Counted from the stretch's first letter, positions 1 through 12,786 are shown. The stretch is 64,000 bases of DNA from Talinum fruticosum (GCA_021018815.1 JAITYX010000102.1:1550001-1614000), one strand, 5' to 3'. Numbers and translations: made by a program. The notes: generated by a model not told the origin, from the sequence alone.

Positions 1-1301
1 ATCGGACTATGAGTCACCATGTATCCAACCGTGTCTAAACCTCTTTTAACCATAGACCTTTTTACTATTAGGTGGTCCCTTGACTTCATTTGCATGCTTG
101 AATGAGTGTGTTTGTTTTAAATTTAATCTTTTGCTTGTGAGCCTTTAGGAATAGGTCAGGAGTACCGATTAACCCTTACATGGGTGTAAATAAAACACTT
201 AAAAATTTCCCTAAGAGTCCATCCATTATGTGCATTTAGCCAAAAGTGAAAATACCATTTTCCTATTAAGGTTAGTCAACTATTTGCATTTCTGAGTCGT
301 ACGAAAATTCTTTCTTTAAGCGGTCTAACTAGTCACCACCAGTCGGTCTAGAAGGGTCCTACCAAGACCCCCTCTATCTTTTGGTCGGTTAGTTTGTCTT
401 TTTGATTCTATTTCTTTTATTTGACATTCTCCTTTTGCACCTTACGTTTCATATAGCCAAATTAAAATTCATCTTCTATTAGGTGAGTTCACATTTCATA
501 TAACCAAATTAAAATTCATCTCAAATTAGGTGAGTTCACATTTTACATAACCAAATTTAGTTGATGAGGACCTCTAGGTCACTCTTAGTTTCTTATGATA
601 CGAGTATTAAACATAGATTATATGAGATCATTGATCATTAGATTTGAAGAATTTTATATTACCGGATCTTAGTATACATATGTTCGATACGATTATGTAA
701 ATGATTATGGATGGAGGAAATGCAAATTACAAAAATAATAAAGAAGTTATCATGGGTATAGGTTGAGACATAGAGATAAGTTTGAACACGAGGGATATAA
801 GATAGAGGTTTGCTTCATAATGCCAATGATATGAGGTTATGGAGACGTATAGGCGAAGTTATGAAACCATACTCAATCGGAAAGTGTTAGAATCGGACAA
901 CACAAGAAAGGGAATCTTATGTCCGAATAAATTTCTTAAGTGGAATTATTTAAAACTTTTGCCAATGTATGATTAAACATTATTGTTACACAATTCGTTG
1001 TCTTCCTCATCCAAGAGATAAAGGTTGTATAGTAAACTAAAGTATTATAGTATCATCATAATATATATAAAATTTTTATTAGAGGGGACGTTAATATGTA
1101 TTTTAAACATTGAGATACTTAGTTTCTACAAATGACCACGTATTCAATTTCGATGTAGGAAAGTGATTATATATATGGGAAGCTATAAAAATAAAATAAA
1201 AAATATTAAGCATTGAATGAATACTTTAATACTTCCTTTTATCCCGAAGGAAGCTTTTCCATATCAAGTTTCGAGGACGAAACTTATTTTAAGGGGAAGA
1301 C
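1..1301 (+). mobile_element. Ty3/gypsy internal 3' region (non-coding) upstream of 3' LTR
   Basis: This stretch ends in a purine-rich tract (AAGGGGAAGA, 1291-1300) placed directly before an LTR that starts TGTAAC. It is preceded by TTCGAGGACGAAACTT (1270-1285), a phrase common at the 3' end of the polyprotein or just before the PPT in plant Ty3/gypsy elements of the chromovirus (Tekay/Del) type. I see no readable integrase or RT frame, so it is taken as decayed 3' coding end plus 3' UTR. The 5' part of the element lies outside the window. Family assignment is inference from the junction motif and the long LTR. Confidence 0.6.
447..558 (+). repeat. Short tandem repeat, period about 47 bp
   Basis: Two near-identical units and the start of a third. 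Each begins TTTCATATAACCAAATTAAA (first unit TTTCATATAGCC...) and runs to TTAGGTGAGTTCACA. It lies in the 3' UTR of the gypsy element, where short tandem repeats are common in long plant elements. Confidence 0.75.
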
Positions 1302-4091
1302 TGTAACAACCCTACCCTAATTAATATCATAAAACAACAATTAAGCTAACTTAATCGAGCGCGTGCAGTTCAATTTAAAATTTATAAGTGTTTGTTTTTG
1401 CAGGGCTCGAACTACCGTGGAGGTCTTCGATCAAACATACAATTTATGCATATGTTGGATAAATAATGTTACTAATGAAATGATCCAACTAAATGTTAAA
1501 CATCAAATACTAAATAATAAAAATAGAATTACGTTCTTGTAACAAAAAAAAAAGGTGGTGTAGTAACATACTTAAACATATACATATGCTCTATATAAAT
1601 AGTGTAAAAATAAATTTAATAAATAAGATCAATTATAAACACTTTCATATAAATACTTGATTTGAACATGTCATTCAATTGGTCGTATAATATTTTTCTT
1701 GGCCTTAATATTTATAAAAACAATTAGAATTATGTGACTTAAATTAATTCACAAGTATCTAAATTAATGACATTGAATTTAATAATTTACCTAATCATAT
1801 AAAATTGATCAAGCCAAAGTTAAAATCAAGTCAAGTCAAGTTAAGTCAAATACATACTTAGTAATAAAGCAAATAAATAAATAAATTTAACATATATATA
1901 TATATATAAGCCAATTATTTTAACTTGCACATGGATTTACCAAAACCATGGTTTTATTTAGCCATAGTTTTTAAAATGCACATGGTTTTAGCCTATAGTT
2001 TTCTAAAAACAACTTGACAAGTATCATGCATGCATTGGTTTGAAATTCCTATAAATAGGAGTTGATTATCCTCTCTTAAAGTACCAAAAAGAAACACACC
2101 AAAAATAGTGATAGGGAATGGAGGAGTTTGGAGAAAATAAAGAGTTTGGAGGTTTTGCTTGGTAGATAAAGAAACATAAAGGATGTAGTGAGAAGGAAAA
2201 TATGATCATGAAATTATGTTGCATGTATTATTTGGGAAAAAATAATTGGTTGAAATTATAAATGGAGATATGTATGGTTAAAGTAAAAATATATCTTTAG
2301 GGAGCAAGGAGGGTAGGGAAAAAGAGAAAATTTTAAATAAGGTGTAAAATAAGAGGTAATATAAAGCTAGAATATGGAGTAAGTTGGGAAGTATTAAAGT
2401 TTACAAATATGGTATGCACATATAGTAGGAATTTATCTTTTCACCAAATCAAATTTCACTGGAGTTGGAGGTGTACAATCCGAGTTATGATCGTTTTACC
2501 GAAACGGTGCAATTTTTACATAAATTGGGAGCAACTTAATTCAAGTAAGTTTTTGAGGTTCTTCTTATTCTTTTTGGAATTTATGATTTGAATGAAATTT
2601 TAGATTATTTTTCAAGCTTTCTAAATTTGGGTTTTATGCCTTGATTTGATATCGGATGAAAAAGATATGAATTTTCTAAATTAGTCTTAAAATATGACCA
2701 AAACGCTGAAGGTTTTGTTATGGGATTAGTGACAATTTAGCATGAGTTATCGAGTTAGTTGGTAATTAATAATAAGGGACCATATTAAATGACAACTTTG
2801 AATATGTTAAGAATTCACTTCTATTTTATATTGTAGTGTCGTTTTTAAGTTTGTATAAGCTAAAATAAAATTGATTATATATGAATAACTTTTAACCGAC
2901 GTGAGAAGTAGACCAATACAATATATATATATATGAAAAAAAGGTTGGAAATGAAACTATGTGAAAAATAATAATGAGAAAAATTAATATAAGAATATTA
3001 TTAAAAGAAAAGAATCGTTATATACACGTAAATACTGATATGAATTATTAGGGAGTATAAGACACATACTACGAATTATTCCCTAGTGGTTATTATAAAT
3101 AAAATTAGGGACTAATAGGATGGTCCATAGGAATGGTCTAAATAGAGGACAAAACATTTCCTAAGAAAATCGGATTATAACAATTAATCTAAGAATTAAA
3201 CACTAAACGTTGCTTCAAGAGATTTAAAACAAGCAAGGAATAATCTGATCAAATTATTGACCATATAACTATTTACTTAAGCAGCAGAAGAGGATCCTCC
3301 AACGGTTGTCGAGCCAATGCGAATCATTATGTATCAGTAAAGGATATCAAGGCTAAGGTACATTTATTGCTTGTACCTTACGAAAACCCATATATTTATA
3401 CATAACAATATCAAATGGTTTGCTTAATGAAATGAACCATTTCAAATATTATTTGTCACCTAATATGTGGCCAGCCCATATCAATCATACCAGCGTGATT
3501 AGACTTGTGATCACACCCATATATAATTAGGGAAACCGATGATCGTAAGGAGCCACTTAGATAATAAATTAATAATTGTTTTACTACATTCTTCCTATCT
3601 GATTTATAAATGAATTGAAATGAACGTGCTCACAAATAACTTTACATAATATTCATTTACGAGTGCAAGGATAAATGTATTGAGCCTCGGCTCACTATTT
3701 CAAAATGTTTTTGTATGTTTTGTTTTAGGTAATGTTAATGTTGATGGAAATAAGGAGTAGACATATTTATTTTGGTCAATGTACTTAGAAGCTCACAGTG
3801 GTAGTAAGGGATGTGATGTTGGAAGTCATATATTTTTTGATTAAACAAGTTGTAATTATGATGGTACTCGTCAACTTGACTTGCGGTTATACAAGTTTGG
3901 TGTCCGAGATGTTTGAACTTTATTTTCACAAGTGACGTAGTGGAGTCCTCGCTCATATTATTTCAAAGGAGTTGTCTTGCTCCTTGTATAGAGCGGCGGT
4001 AACGCTTCTAATATCCCTTTCCGTTGCGCTAATTACTAGTTAATTAGTCATTAAGACTGAATTGGTGATTATGGGATTCAGGGGCGTTACA
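1302..4091 (+). mobile_element. Ty3/gypsy long terminal repeat (3' LTR, about 2.8 kb)
   Basis: The LTR begins TGTAACAACCC and ends GGGGCGTTACA, giving the TG...CA ends and the short inverted repeat TGTAAC/GTTACA typical of plant gypsy LTRs. A polypurine tract sits immediately on its left, so it is the 3' LTR of an element entering from outside the window rather than a solo LTR. A TATA box at 2050-2057 fits the U3/R boundary. No protein is encoded; the small ORFs inside are chance. On the right it abuts, without a gap, the 5' leader of the extra ORF of a SIRE-type copia element, so it was inserted between pol and that ORF. The left target duplication is out of view. Confidence 0.8.
2050..2057 (+). 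promoter_or_regulatory. TATA box of gypsy LTR
   Basis: TATAAATA in the context CCTATAAATAGGAG, about 750 bases into the LTR and followed by an A-rich leader. This is the expected place for the LTR promoter. Confidence 0.6.
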
Positions 4092-4233
4092 CTCTCTCAC
4101 TCTCTACACTCAAAATCATAATTTCTTGCTCATACACTCGTACAATTTCAGACTTGCTATGTTGTACTCTCTCTCACTCATTCGCTTTCTTACTCCTCCT
4201 TCTTAAATCAAATTCTTACTTCCTTCTCTCACA

Positions 4234-5850
4234 ATGCCCAAGAGAGGAAGCGTAACCGAAGGAGGGTCAACAACCGAAAAGGCTAGAACCCAAACCACCC
4301 AGCCTGAGAATCCTCAAAAGGATCCTTCTAAAGGCAAGGCTCTCGTCTTTAATAAGCCAAAGAAAATCGTAGCCCATCATTATTTCCTCGAAGAGAAATT
4401 CTTTTCATCCACCAAACTCTCATGGATAAAACCTTTTCTCCACACATGAACTTTTAAGTACTCGTGCTTCTTTAATTACACTTGCCCCCAACTTGTCACT
4501 GAATTCTATTCCAACATGACTGCAAGAGACAACGTAGTCTCTTCTTTGGTTCGGGGAAGATTATTCGCATTAATCTATCTCTTGCCCATAATCTCTTTGA
4601 TGTTCAAACTCTCTTTCTTAACTTAAATCCCATTTCTTTCAATGAAATCATTGATGATTTCTTTGACAAATATGCCGAATTGTTCCTAAGATCATAACAA
4701 ACTTTTCCGTGGCTCGGATGAGGTCCGAAGCCAAACTTCTCTACTTTGTCATGATGAGAACCGTGTTGTAATTCTATCGATCCAAGCATAACCCCAACAA
4801 CAACGTTCGAAAGTTTTAGATGATATTCTAGAAAGGGAATGAGGTTGACCTCTTCCCTTTCATTTTGGAGCAGAATAGCTCCTGTTCCCATCGATTAGAA
4901 GAAACCGCCTCTTCCATTCGGAGCTTTTTACTTTCTGTAGTTTTCATTCACATCAAAGTAGATATTCCCGATGATCCACTCAAATGTCTTAAGCCAGCCA
5001 TCCGTATATGCAGGGCTGAGCTAGTTGGTCGAGGATACTAGGAAATCTCACTTGGTGTCCGGGTTCATTCTTTTGAGCTTCCACCTCCTCCTCCTCCGAC
5101 TTAGAAGAGTTCTGAAACTCCTCTTCGATAGCTGGCCCATCTTCTTCCCAGCACTGCCCCTTCTATATATTTACTTCAGAAGGTGGCCTCACAATTTCCT
5201 ACTCTCGCCAAAGAGTTACAATAAACTCTTTGTGCATTCCATGCTTTCATGCCTATATTGACTCGGTTTCAAAGCACTCGCTCGAAGCGGATAGATTAGA
5301 GTCAAGCTATGGTCTCCGAGCTGAAAGAAGTCATTAAGCGTAGCAAGACCAGATCAGCCATCTTCAAGAGCGCAGATCCAAGGTTGTTGAGGACTCAAAA
5401 TCCCACTCTAAATCGGAATTATCCTCGGAGTCCTCTAGCTATTCTGACTCGAGTCATAAGAAGAAGGAGAAGGATGAGGAGGAGGAGGAGAGGAAGAAGA
5501 AAAAGAAGCTAAAGTAGGCCGAGCTGAAAGCCAAGTGAGAGAAGGAACCCGAGGTAATCACCTGAAAACACACCAAGTCCGCCTAAAAAGAAGTTGGGGA
5601 TGTTGGCCAATTCTAGGCTCAACCTTCTGCACAACCATCTCAAGTTGAAGAAGCTAAGGGCTCAGAAGAGGAAATAAAAGGAAGCAATACCTCTAGTTTG
5701 AAGGTCCGCACTTCAAGCTCACGAACTTCCTCTACTCTTGCCACCTATTCCATGGCCAACAACTTCATCTAAGGGCTATCGTCGTCGAAAAAGGGGTCCT
5801 CATTCCTCCTCCTCCACTCATACTTGCTCCATCCCCCTATTGATTTTAAA
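4234..5850 (+). pseudogene. SIRE-D extra (env-position) ORF, Transposase_32-like, broken
   Basis: This is the ORF that SIRE-type elements carry between pol and the 3' LTR. It starts MPKRGS, matching MTKRGS in A and MLKRGV in B. The first frame is open for 71 codons; homology then continues in other frames. One later stretch contains LVTEFYSNM and SLVRGR, which resemble the 'putative plant transposon protein' (Transposase_32) pattern of a LV-EFY motif followed by VRG. Further on come a FFDKYAELF segment, an LPFGAF segment, and a Lys/Glu/Arg-rich tail around 5300-5530. Several frameshifts and stops make it non-functional. The product role is unknown; such ORFs are often called env-like, but I see no signal peptide or clear membrane anchor. 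Assignment to Transposase_32 is from memory of the motif and is moderate. Confidence 0.6.
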
Positions 5851-6255
5851 TTTTTTTATGCCCTACATTTCTGTACCTTTTTCTTTTCTCTCCTCAGTTT
5901 ATTTTGATGAAATGCATAGGGGAGAGAAAGGATACATAGTTGTTTGGTCTAGGGGAGCTAATTTTATTTCCGTGTATTTATTTTTTTGAGTTACAAAATT
6001 TAGCTATTTTTAGCATTATTGACTTGTGTTATCCATATCTCTTCTTTTTCCTCTCGATACTTGATAATATATATCATTTACTCCGATAAATACTTTGATA
6101 TATATATTCTCTCCGATATTTTTGCATCAATTTGCTCTAATAAAGGATTCGACTTATTTTCACTAAGAACATCTTATAGTCATTCGTTTATGAGTCGTGA
6201 AAACATAACTATCTGAAGTTCTAGCTCTTGTTTTAAGTATTGAATGCCTTTCATT

Positions 6256-6269
6256 AAAAACAGGGAGAT
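6256..6269 (+). other. Polypurine tract of SIRE-D
   Basis: AAAAACAGGGAGAT directly before the LTR start TGAAGACTC. In element A the equivalent tract is at 49292-49304. Confidence 0.7.
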
Positions 6270-7392
6270 TGAAGACTCGGGTATCACTCTCTATCTCTTT
6301 ACGGTTTTGAATTCAAGTGATTCTTACTCTCTAAGAAGCTCATCATTATGTTTTTAGTACTTGTTTGACCCGCTCGAAAGCGGTTATTAAGTAAAACACA
6401 TTTCACTAGGTTTTTGACCCACTTAGATGCGCTGACGAGTTGTGATGAGTAAATAATTTCACAAGCATATATTATTCTAAACTCGACTCTCTAAATTCAT
6501 TAGAAAAGAATTACTACATTAATTCTTACTTCTATGTCGGTTTCATTAACTCGAATTATTTACCCGATCAATTTCATGCATTGTGTCTATATAATCCTAA
6601 TCTCTTGTTCATCTAAAAGATAGACACAAAATAAAATTAGAACCTATTGAATATTAGACTTTAAAAAATCCATTTTCTCAAGTTAAGGATAATTAAGTGC
6701 TTAATTATTATGAATTAATTGTTATCCTTGTCCAATCTTCGACCAAAGTACTTTATACTTTGAGTACGACATTGATTTGTTTTTGCAGGATGATTAAAGT
6801 ATTTTAATCTCATTTTGAAAAGAAAAGGCAACCAGCTTCTAACCGCTAAACACCAAGCATACGGAAAAGCACTCGTTTCAAAACAAGGCTCGGACACCGT
6901 GTCGGGGTTGGTTGTTACCAAATCCGATAAAGTTCAACTTTGAGTCTAATGGCTATTTCCACCCCAGTTTTAAGTCACAACTAGTGCGTTAGATAAGATT
7001 TTGAGCCAAGGACCAAAGCACAATGTTCACATTTGCAACGAATCCTTTTAAGGGAATCGGACTACCCGTTACAACGAGCTATCGAAGGTTCCAAGTCTAG
7101 AATCGATCCACAACGACTACTCGTGCCTAACTGTGTATAAGCTATCCTGCAAGACTTGCAGATTACGAGACTAATGAGATTGCACACATAGAATCATACT
7201 CTCTCAATCTTTAGCTTTCAACTCGTACTTAAATTCTTACTTTCTTAGTTATAAAGAAGAAGTCTTGTAATAACTCTTACTTATTTTAATTCTTTATAAA
7301 GTCCCTTGACTGAGCTGTAAGGATTAACTCGGTTCAGTTGTCCCTAGCTATAAGGGTTATCTTCGTTAGGAAGTACTAGAACATATAAGGGA
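6270..7392 (+). mobile_element. SIRE-D 3' LTR, truncated
   Basis: It begins TGAAGACTC like the LTRs of A and B, and can be followed past the stretch CCCTTGACTGAGCTGTAA and GGAAGTACTAGA. Homology to the A LTRs then stops around 7390-7403, where a Tat-type LTR begins. The last 400 or so bases of the LTR are missing. It retains the segment that is deleted from the 5' LTR of A, so that segment is ancestral to the family. Confidence 0.7.
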
Positions 7393-8966
7393 GTTGTCCC
7401 TAGCCTCTTCCCCGGCTGCCGGATCCGAACCAATTTCTTTTACCCTACGGTTAAAATATAACTAGGATGCAAATTCAATAAGAACTAAGTGTAAAACGGG
7501 GAGTTGCTAGTCGGTTTTTAGGATGAAAACTAACAAAAACAAAACTTACTTTTTCAATCTTATTATGGGAAAATTAAGACTAAAAGAGGCTAAAATTGAC
7601 TCAATCGATCTTTGAACCGAGAATTAGATTCGAGGGCGAGGGTATGAACCGTAGGGAAAACCCTTCCATTCTCGCCCATCCGAAGACGACCATTACTACT
7701 TTGAGTAGTAAATTAAAATACCGTGCTACACACAAAAACACACAATATGCTAGAATGATAAATAAAAACGAAACCACCCGAACTAAAGGAAAAGTGATAA
7801 AGAAAGTGGTAAAGAACAGAAAACGGAACACTAAAAGATTACATCGAGTAGGGAAGAATTAAAAGAACGATTACATCTCTTTAATCCACAATACTGAAAG
7901 CGATAAATAAAGCATAAAAATAATGTAAACCGTTTAAAGGTTGAACGATTACCCTCGAGGTTGTCCCACCTTGCTAATCCGGATCTCTACCCTGGATCCC
8001 TTGATGTGACGACGACAACTTAAGAAAAAAGGGCTTGTTTTGTGAACTACGTATGTAGGGAATAGGAAAGATCCATTGAATAAGTTCCCAGAGATAAGAA
8101 TAACTACATATTCTTTAGTTATTTGCATGAATTCAACGACGGTAAGTAGAGAAAAGGTGAATGATTGGTAGTAATTTTGGCATAGTAACGTTTAGTCTGT
8201 GAGTGCTTTGGTTAGCTTTATGCAGCATTACATATAGAAGAAAGCCGTATGGCAATGAGAGCCAAAGCTTTCTATTTATAGGGAGAGACCTAGGTCACAA
8301 ATGACCTAGGGTTTGCCTCTAGCTCTCTGTCAAAAACAGTAGAAATAAAACCGAGCCATATTCTCACAAGATTGAACCGGATAGAAGTGGATAGAACCCG
8401 GTTGGTAGGAGCCGACCACCCGGGCTCTCCTAGGGTTTTGTGCCTAGCGTGTCTCCACGGGAATCTCCAAGCCAAAACATAGCGTTCCACTTAAAACTCC
8501 GGGGTTGCAGGCGTCGGCCATGATGACGTTTTGAGGTAGACAGCTCCTAGGCTCGTGTGGACTGCTTTGTGGAGTTGAAACATAGCATTTTGATGCTCGT
8601 GTTCATGAAATGCAACGCTTTAATGCCATCTTCAGATCTTCGACTCCTTGTCCGATTAGACAAAAGTAAAATGCGATGATTCTGAACTTTGAATTTCTCG
8701 ACACATAGCTTTAGACTCCATTGTCTCCGAAGGCTTGGCCTGGTTCTTGGATCGCCCGAAAGAAAAGGTGATTTGTGGACCGACCCAAGCCAAAAGGCTA
8801 TTTATTTGGTACTTGGGGGTTCTTTGTGGTTTATTGGCTTATGTTGGACCAATCAATAAGAGTCCGAGATCCAAATCCTCAAACAGGACTCGAGATTTTC
8901 ATTATTGGGCCAACGGAACAAAATACGAGAATATAAGAGACAAATGACACTTTTTAAGTGTCTACA
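7393..8966 (-). mobile_element. Tat/Ogre-type 3' LTR
   Basis: On the minus strand it starts TGTAGACACTT (8966 downward), the usual start of Ogre/Tat LTRs, and is preceded by the tract AAAGTGGGGCTAAC. A minus-strand TATA box lies at 8273-8280. The far end is less certain: GGGACA at about 7393 gives a CA end, but the border with the SIRE-D LTR could be about 10 bases to the right. I could not confirm a target duplication. Confidence 0.65.
8273..8280 (-). promoter_or_regulatory. TATA box of Tat LTR
   Basis: TATAAATA on the minus strand (TATTTATA as given), followed by AGAAAGCTTTGGC. About 690 bases into the LTR. Confidence 0.55.
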
Positions 8967-8982
8967 GTTAGCCCCACTTTGA
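8967..8982 (-). other. Polypurine tract of Tat element O
   Basis: The minus strand reads AAAGTGGGGCTAAC immediately before the LTR start TGTAGACAC. This fixes the orientation of the element and shows this is its 3' LTR. Confidence 0.7.
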
Positions 8983-9604
8983 TCGAGTCTAAAAGGAGGA
9001 AGGGTCAAAGTAGACACTAAACGGCACTTACCTCGATCTTTGATATTGAGCATTATGTAATACTTGGAATTGGTCGTTATCAAACCTGAACTCCAAAATG
9101 AGGCCTAGAATTGATCGCGATGCATGCATTCCGAAGTTCGGTAAGAAGATCATAAGCTTGGCTTGATCGAGCCCGAAGCTTGGTATAGTTTGATGTTAAA
9201 ACTTCGATCGTTCTTTAATCGAAGCTTGGCTGTATAATCTGTTGTACTAACATACTTGTTAGTGTATAATTAATTTGACACAAGTTTAGTGTTTTACCCG
9301 AGTAATTAAGTCGAAAACAAACTAATAAAACTATTTCGAAAAAGCTATTAGTGGGATCGAAAACTCCCACTTGCATGCACAAGAGGCCAAAAGGTCACGT
9401 GCCATTGTTTGATAAGACTCCACAAGCTAGGTGGGTAAGTTAGGCTGCAAGGTTGTTGCCAATGGGACCTCACGACGCCTCATGGCCGACGTCGGCCGGC
9501 CTTTGGCAGGGTGGCCCCCAACGTGCTCTTCGAGATTCCCACGGTCTCCCACTACTTGCTTGACTCTTATCTCATATGGTTTGCTGCCTTAACCGAGCTT
9601 TGCC
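8983..9604. other. Spacer between Tat PPT and the antisense-ORF promoter
   Basis: No protein is recognisable. The stretch has several copies of GAAGCTTGG in both orientations (9130-9240) and ends in a short GC-rich block (GACGTCGGCCGGCC, 9489-9502), just upstream of a TATA box. It may hold upstream control sequence for the antisense ORF, but that is inference from position. Confidence 0.4.
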
Positions 9605-9613
9605 TATAAAAGG
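9605..9613 (+). promoter_or_regulatory. TATA box before antisense ORF 1
   Basis: TATAAAAGG, 112 bases before the ORF start at 9725, with a CT-rich leader between. It lies on the strand opposite to gag-pol of element O, so it would drive the antisense ORF independently of the LTR. Confidence 0.55.
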
Positions 9614-9724
9614 GGATGCTTAGTGTGTTCATTTGCACACTTACTCGTCTTGTATTCTTCTTGTGCTCTCTTACTTTGCTTCTTCTTGATAACTAGTTGG
9701 TTCTCAAAAAATTTTCTCTTCAAA

Positions 9725-12269
9725 ATGTCTAGAAGAAGAGCTCAACCTCGCTGGAAGGTCTAGAGTTGAGAAAATTACTCAAGAAACCTTTCTCGAGTGG
9801 GAATGGCGTCCACAAAATGAGTGGAACCCAAGTGACCTCCTGGTCGAGGCCGAGGCTCACGTTTCTTCACCGACCATCACTTTTCGGTAAGCTAATTGGC
9901 TTAAATTTCTTCTTTTGCTCATTAAGAGTAGCTCCTCATCTTAAATCTTGTTGGATTTTGTCTTCTAGAAAGGCTCGATTCGAGTAGTCAAGCCATCCCT
10001 AAATTCATGGAGACATGCAAGAGGATGAACTTTCCTCTAGAAGATGTCATGCACAGATCTTGGGTTTGGTCCTCTTTACTTTTCTTTGTACCACCTTACT
10101 AATAAAGAGAGAGGGATCCATTAGGGCCATAAGTAAGCACTTTTGGGACACTACCAACACTTTTCACCTTCCCTTCGGGAAATGACCATAACGCCTTTTA
10201 ATTTTGTCTGTTTTATCTAGTTCAGGCTTCTCATGAGAGCCTCTAGCATATGGCCGACACTTGTATAAAAACCGGGACTTTCTTCGTCACCTCTTTGGCC
10301 CTGTTGCGAGATAGGTTTCCCCATGATAATTTTTTCAAGCATTCTCGTACTTTTTGAGGCTTTTGAGAATGCTAGGTTTTGGATCGTGCTTGCTCTTCTC
10401 TTGAGTATGATCCTCTTCTTCGACCAAACTCGCTAAGGTTCATGTTCACTATTTGGTGAACTTAACAGACTTTGACAAAATAAAGGAGCTCAACTAGGGT
10501 GCTCGTGCATATACTTGCCTTATTAGGGGCCTTCGTGCTGGTGTGCGGCACACAAAATCGGAGCCGGATTCAACCAATTATTTACCATTGAATGATTTGT
10601 GGAAGATTATTGAGGTATGCTCAAATTCTCATTTTATCCAATATTTATATTTTTCATCTTGTGTGGATAAAAAAATTAATTGTTTTATCAAAATGCAACC
10701 AAAGCTATACGAATATTTCCCACATCTTTCACCCAACTCAACGAAACATCCCGATTTCCGGCCTCCGTATTGTAAGCTAAGGTCTATCTTCAACGTCGTA
10801 ATATTCACGGGATAGACTTCTTGAGATCAGACCTAAACCATGTGACCTCGATATGCCTCTTTAATCTCAAAATTTGCCTTAAGATATGCTTAAGAGAACT
10901 TTTTATCACACTTTTAGCTTTCTATCCCTGCCCACGGCCTGGGGCTTGCCTGTAGTGGACTCCAGCATGGAATATTCACTATTTTTCATCTGTTTTCTTA
11001 CTACCTTTCGTTCTTGCTAGCTTATTTCATGATAAACCTTTAATGTAGGCCAACTTTCATCTTTGGGCCCAACTCCAAATTCCCCAAAGTGTCATTGTCG
11101 CATGAGAATTGAGTGAAAGAAGGATCTTGTTTGAAGGTCTTTTTGGATTTTTTTGGTATCTTGGGGAGAAGGTCAAACCTCAAATTCGGATCAACATATG
11201 TCCTTCGTTTGTTCCGGTTGATCCAGCTCCAACCATGTTCTACTTTCACTCCCTTCATCCAAATAAGCAAGCGACTGCTACTATTAGGTATCATTTTACC
11301 TTATTTCTAAACTTGACCACATCATACACCCACCATGCCGCACAAATCATAACCCAATTGGTGAGTTCTCAACTCTTTTCTTATCATGGCTTGAATTTCT
11401 CATATGGAAATTAACCCCATCTCTTGACAGCTCACACCGGCGGACATCCATATCCTAAGTCTTCATATGGATGTTACTCTTCCCAGGAAATCTCCTCGTT
11501 ATGTAAGAATTCCCGAAATCCGAGAAGAAGAATGTGTTGGGCATCCTTTCCCTAGGAATTAGCAAGGGGTAATAATTTTCGTGCTCTTGGCTTTTAGTTG
11601 CATGCTGAAAGTATTTTTGACTAACACCATAATATCGGTTTTCATGGTGGAGTGCTAATGCTAAAATTATTTTTGATCGACACCATAATATCAAGAACTT
11701 CCTCACCGGGAGATCCTTCCCTACTTTCCGGGTATGTCGTTAATTAGTGGAGTGCTAATGTTATTGATCTTTTAGTGATTGTTAACCGCTCTTTTATTCT
11801 TGTAGAGGCGTCGATCTAAAGTACCTCCCTCCGAGTAGTCTTCCTTGTGGACCTAAGACACAAACACATGCATCCGGTCAACAAACACCTTCTAGTAGTA
11901 ATGTTAGACAAGGTTCTTCACGAAGTTCTTCGCGGCATGCGTAACATAGGAGTGCTTCCGGGCATAACCTAGCACTTCGAGCCTAGTGCTTCCAGTGCAG
12001 GACCTAACTTTTCATAAGAGAGCTTAAACATCTTGCCCCTGCAGGCTTTCGACCGTTACAAAAATCCTCTTTATTTCCCTCGGTCTTCGTACAGTGGGCC
12101 AACCCATGAAACTTCACAGTCTTGGGACCATTGGGGTAGCTCTTATCAAGGTGATAAAGGTGGTCGCTTCTCCACATCCGACTTAGAGGACTTCGAGAAT
12201 TACATCTTTGACGATGATCTAATGACGATTCTTAGAAGATTCCTTGTTGTTTCCAACATTGATGATTAG
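9725..12269 (+). pseudogene. Tat antisense ORF 1: plant mobile domain (PMD)-like, broken
   Basis: The first ATG after the TATA box opens MSRRRAQPRWKV and meets a stop at once. Homology continues in shifted frames: EWEWRPQNEW near 9790, FWDTTNTFHLPFG at about 10145-10185 (PMD signature of the form FWD..T.TFH.P.GEMTIT, with a one-base slip exactly at GE), then KLYEYFPHLSP near 10705. The last part ends with the acidic segment FENYIFDDDL and a stop at 12269. PMD is known from MAIL1/MAIN-type plant proteins and from ORFs carried by gypsy and MULE elements; its biochemical role is not settled. It lies antisense between pol and 3' LTR of a Tat element, the known position for such captured ORFs. Many stops; introns cannot be excluded. 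Confidence 0.6.
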
Positions 12270-12680
12270 AGAGTCCCTTGTAGGGTGTTTATTTATTTAG
12301 AATTTGTTTTGTAATGAGGACTCTTATGCAATGGGATGAAATGCAAAACTCAATCTAAGAAATGCTTTCTTTTATTTAATATGATGAAAAAGGACTTAAG
12401 GAAATTTACAAAGACAAATTAAAAAATTCACTAACCCCATTTTCCCCAAAAGAAAATAATAAAAAGAAAAAAAGGAAAATCTCATGTGCATAGGCCGAAA
12501 CATGGTTGGCTATATGGGCTGGGGTAGAAAAGAACACGACCCAAGGAGTACTTCGGCCAAAGAAACGTGTGAATCGGGCCTAGCCACTAGGTGGCCGGCA
12601 CTCGCCACTCGAGAAAACTAGGGTGCTGACAAGCTGTGGTGACCGAGTTGCATTAGGACTCAAAAGGCTCAAAAAACACC
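12270..12680. other. Spacer between the two antisense ORFs
   Basis: A-rich 3' flank of ORF 1 (poly-A-like runs near 12420-12480), then more GC-rich DNA leading to a second TATA box. No gene seen. Confidence 0.4.
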
Positions 12681-12688
12681 TATAAATA
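12681..12688 (+). promoter_or_regulatory. TATA box before antisense ORF 2
   Basis: TATAAATA in CCTATAAATAGGATCC, about 106 bases before the ATG at 12787. The spacing and leader are like those of antisense ORF 1. Confidence 0.55.
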
Positions 12689-12786
12689 GGATCCACACTT
12701 GCGTCCCCAAAAAATGACAAACACAAAAACCTTCTGCAAACTAAAATTGAGAGCATCTAGTGTCTTCTATTTCCCTCTAAAAGACA

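Larger units (their letters stand above)
4092..7392 (+). mobile_element. SIRE/Maximus-type Ty1/copia element D, 3' part
   Basis: This segment matches, piece by piece, the 3' third of the complete element A at 39987-50891: CT-rich leader, extra ORF after pol, AT-rich spacer, purine tract and LTR start. Everything 5' of the extra ORF is absent, because the gypsy LTR ending at 4091 abuts it. The right end is a truncated LTR that meets a Tat-type LTR at about 7393. No + strand continuation of this LTR is seen elsewhere in the window, so part was lost or lies outside. Confidence 0.75.

Noticed and set aside
9130..9240. GAAGCTTGG inverted repeats as a terminator or attachment site
   Set aside because: Short, scattered and AT-flanked; no consistent spacing or stem long enough to claim a function.
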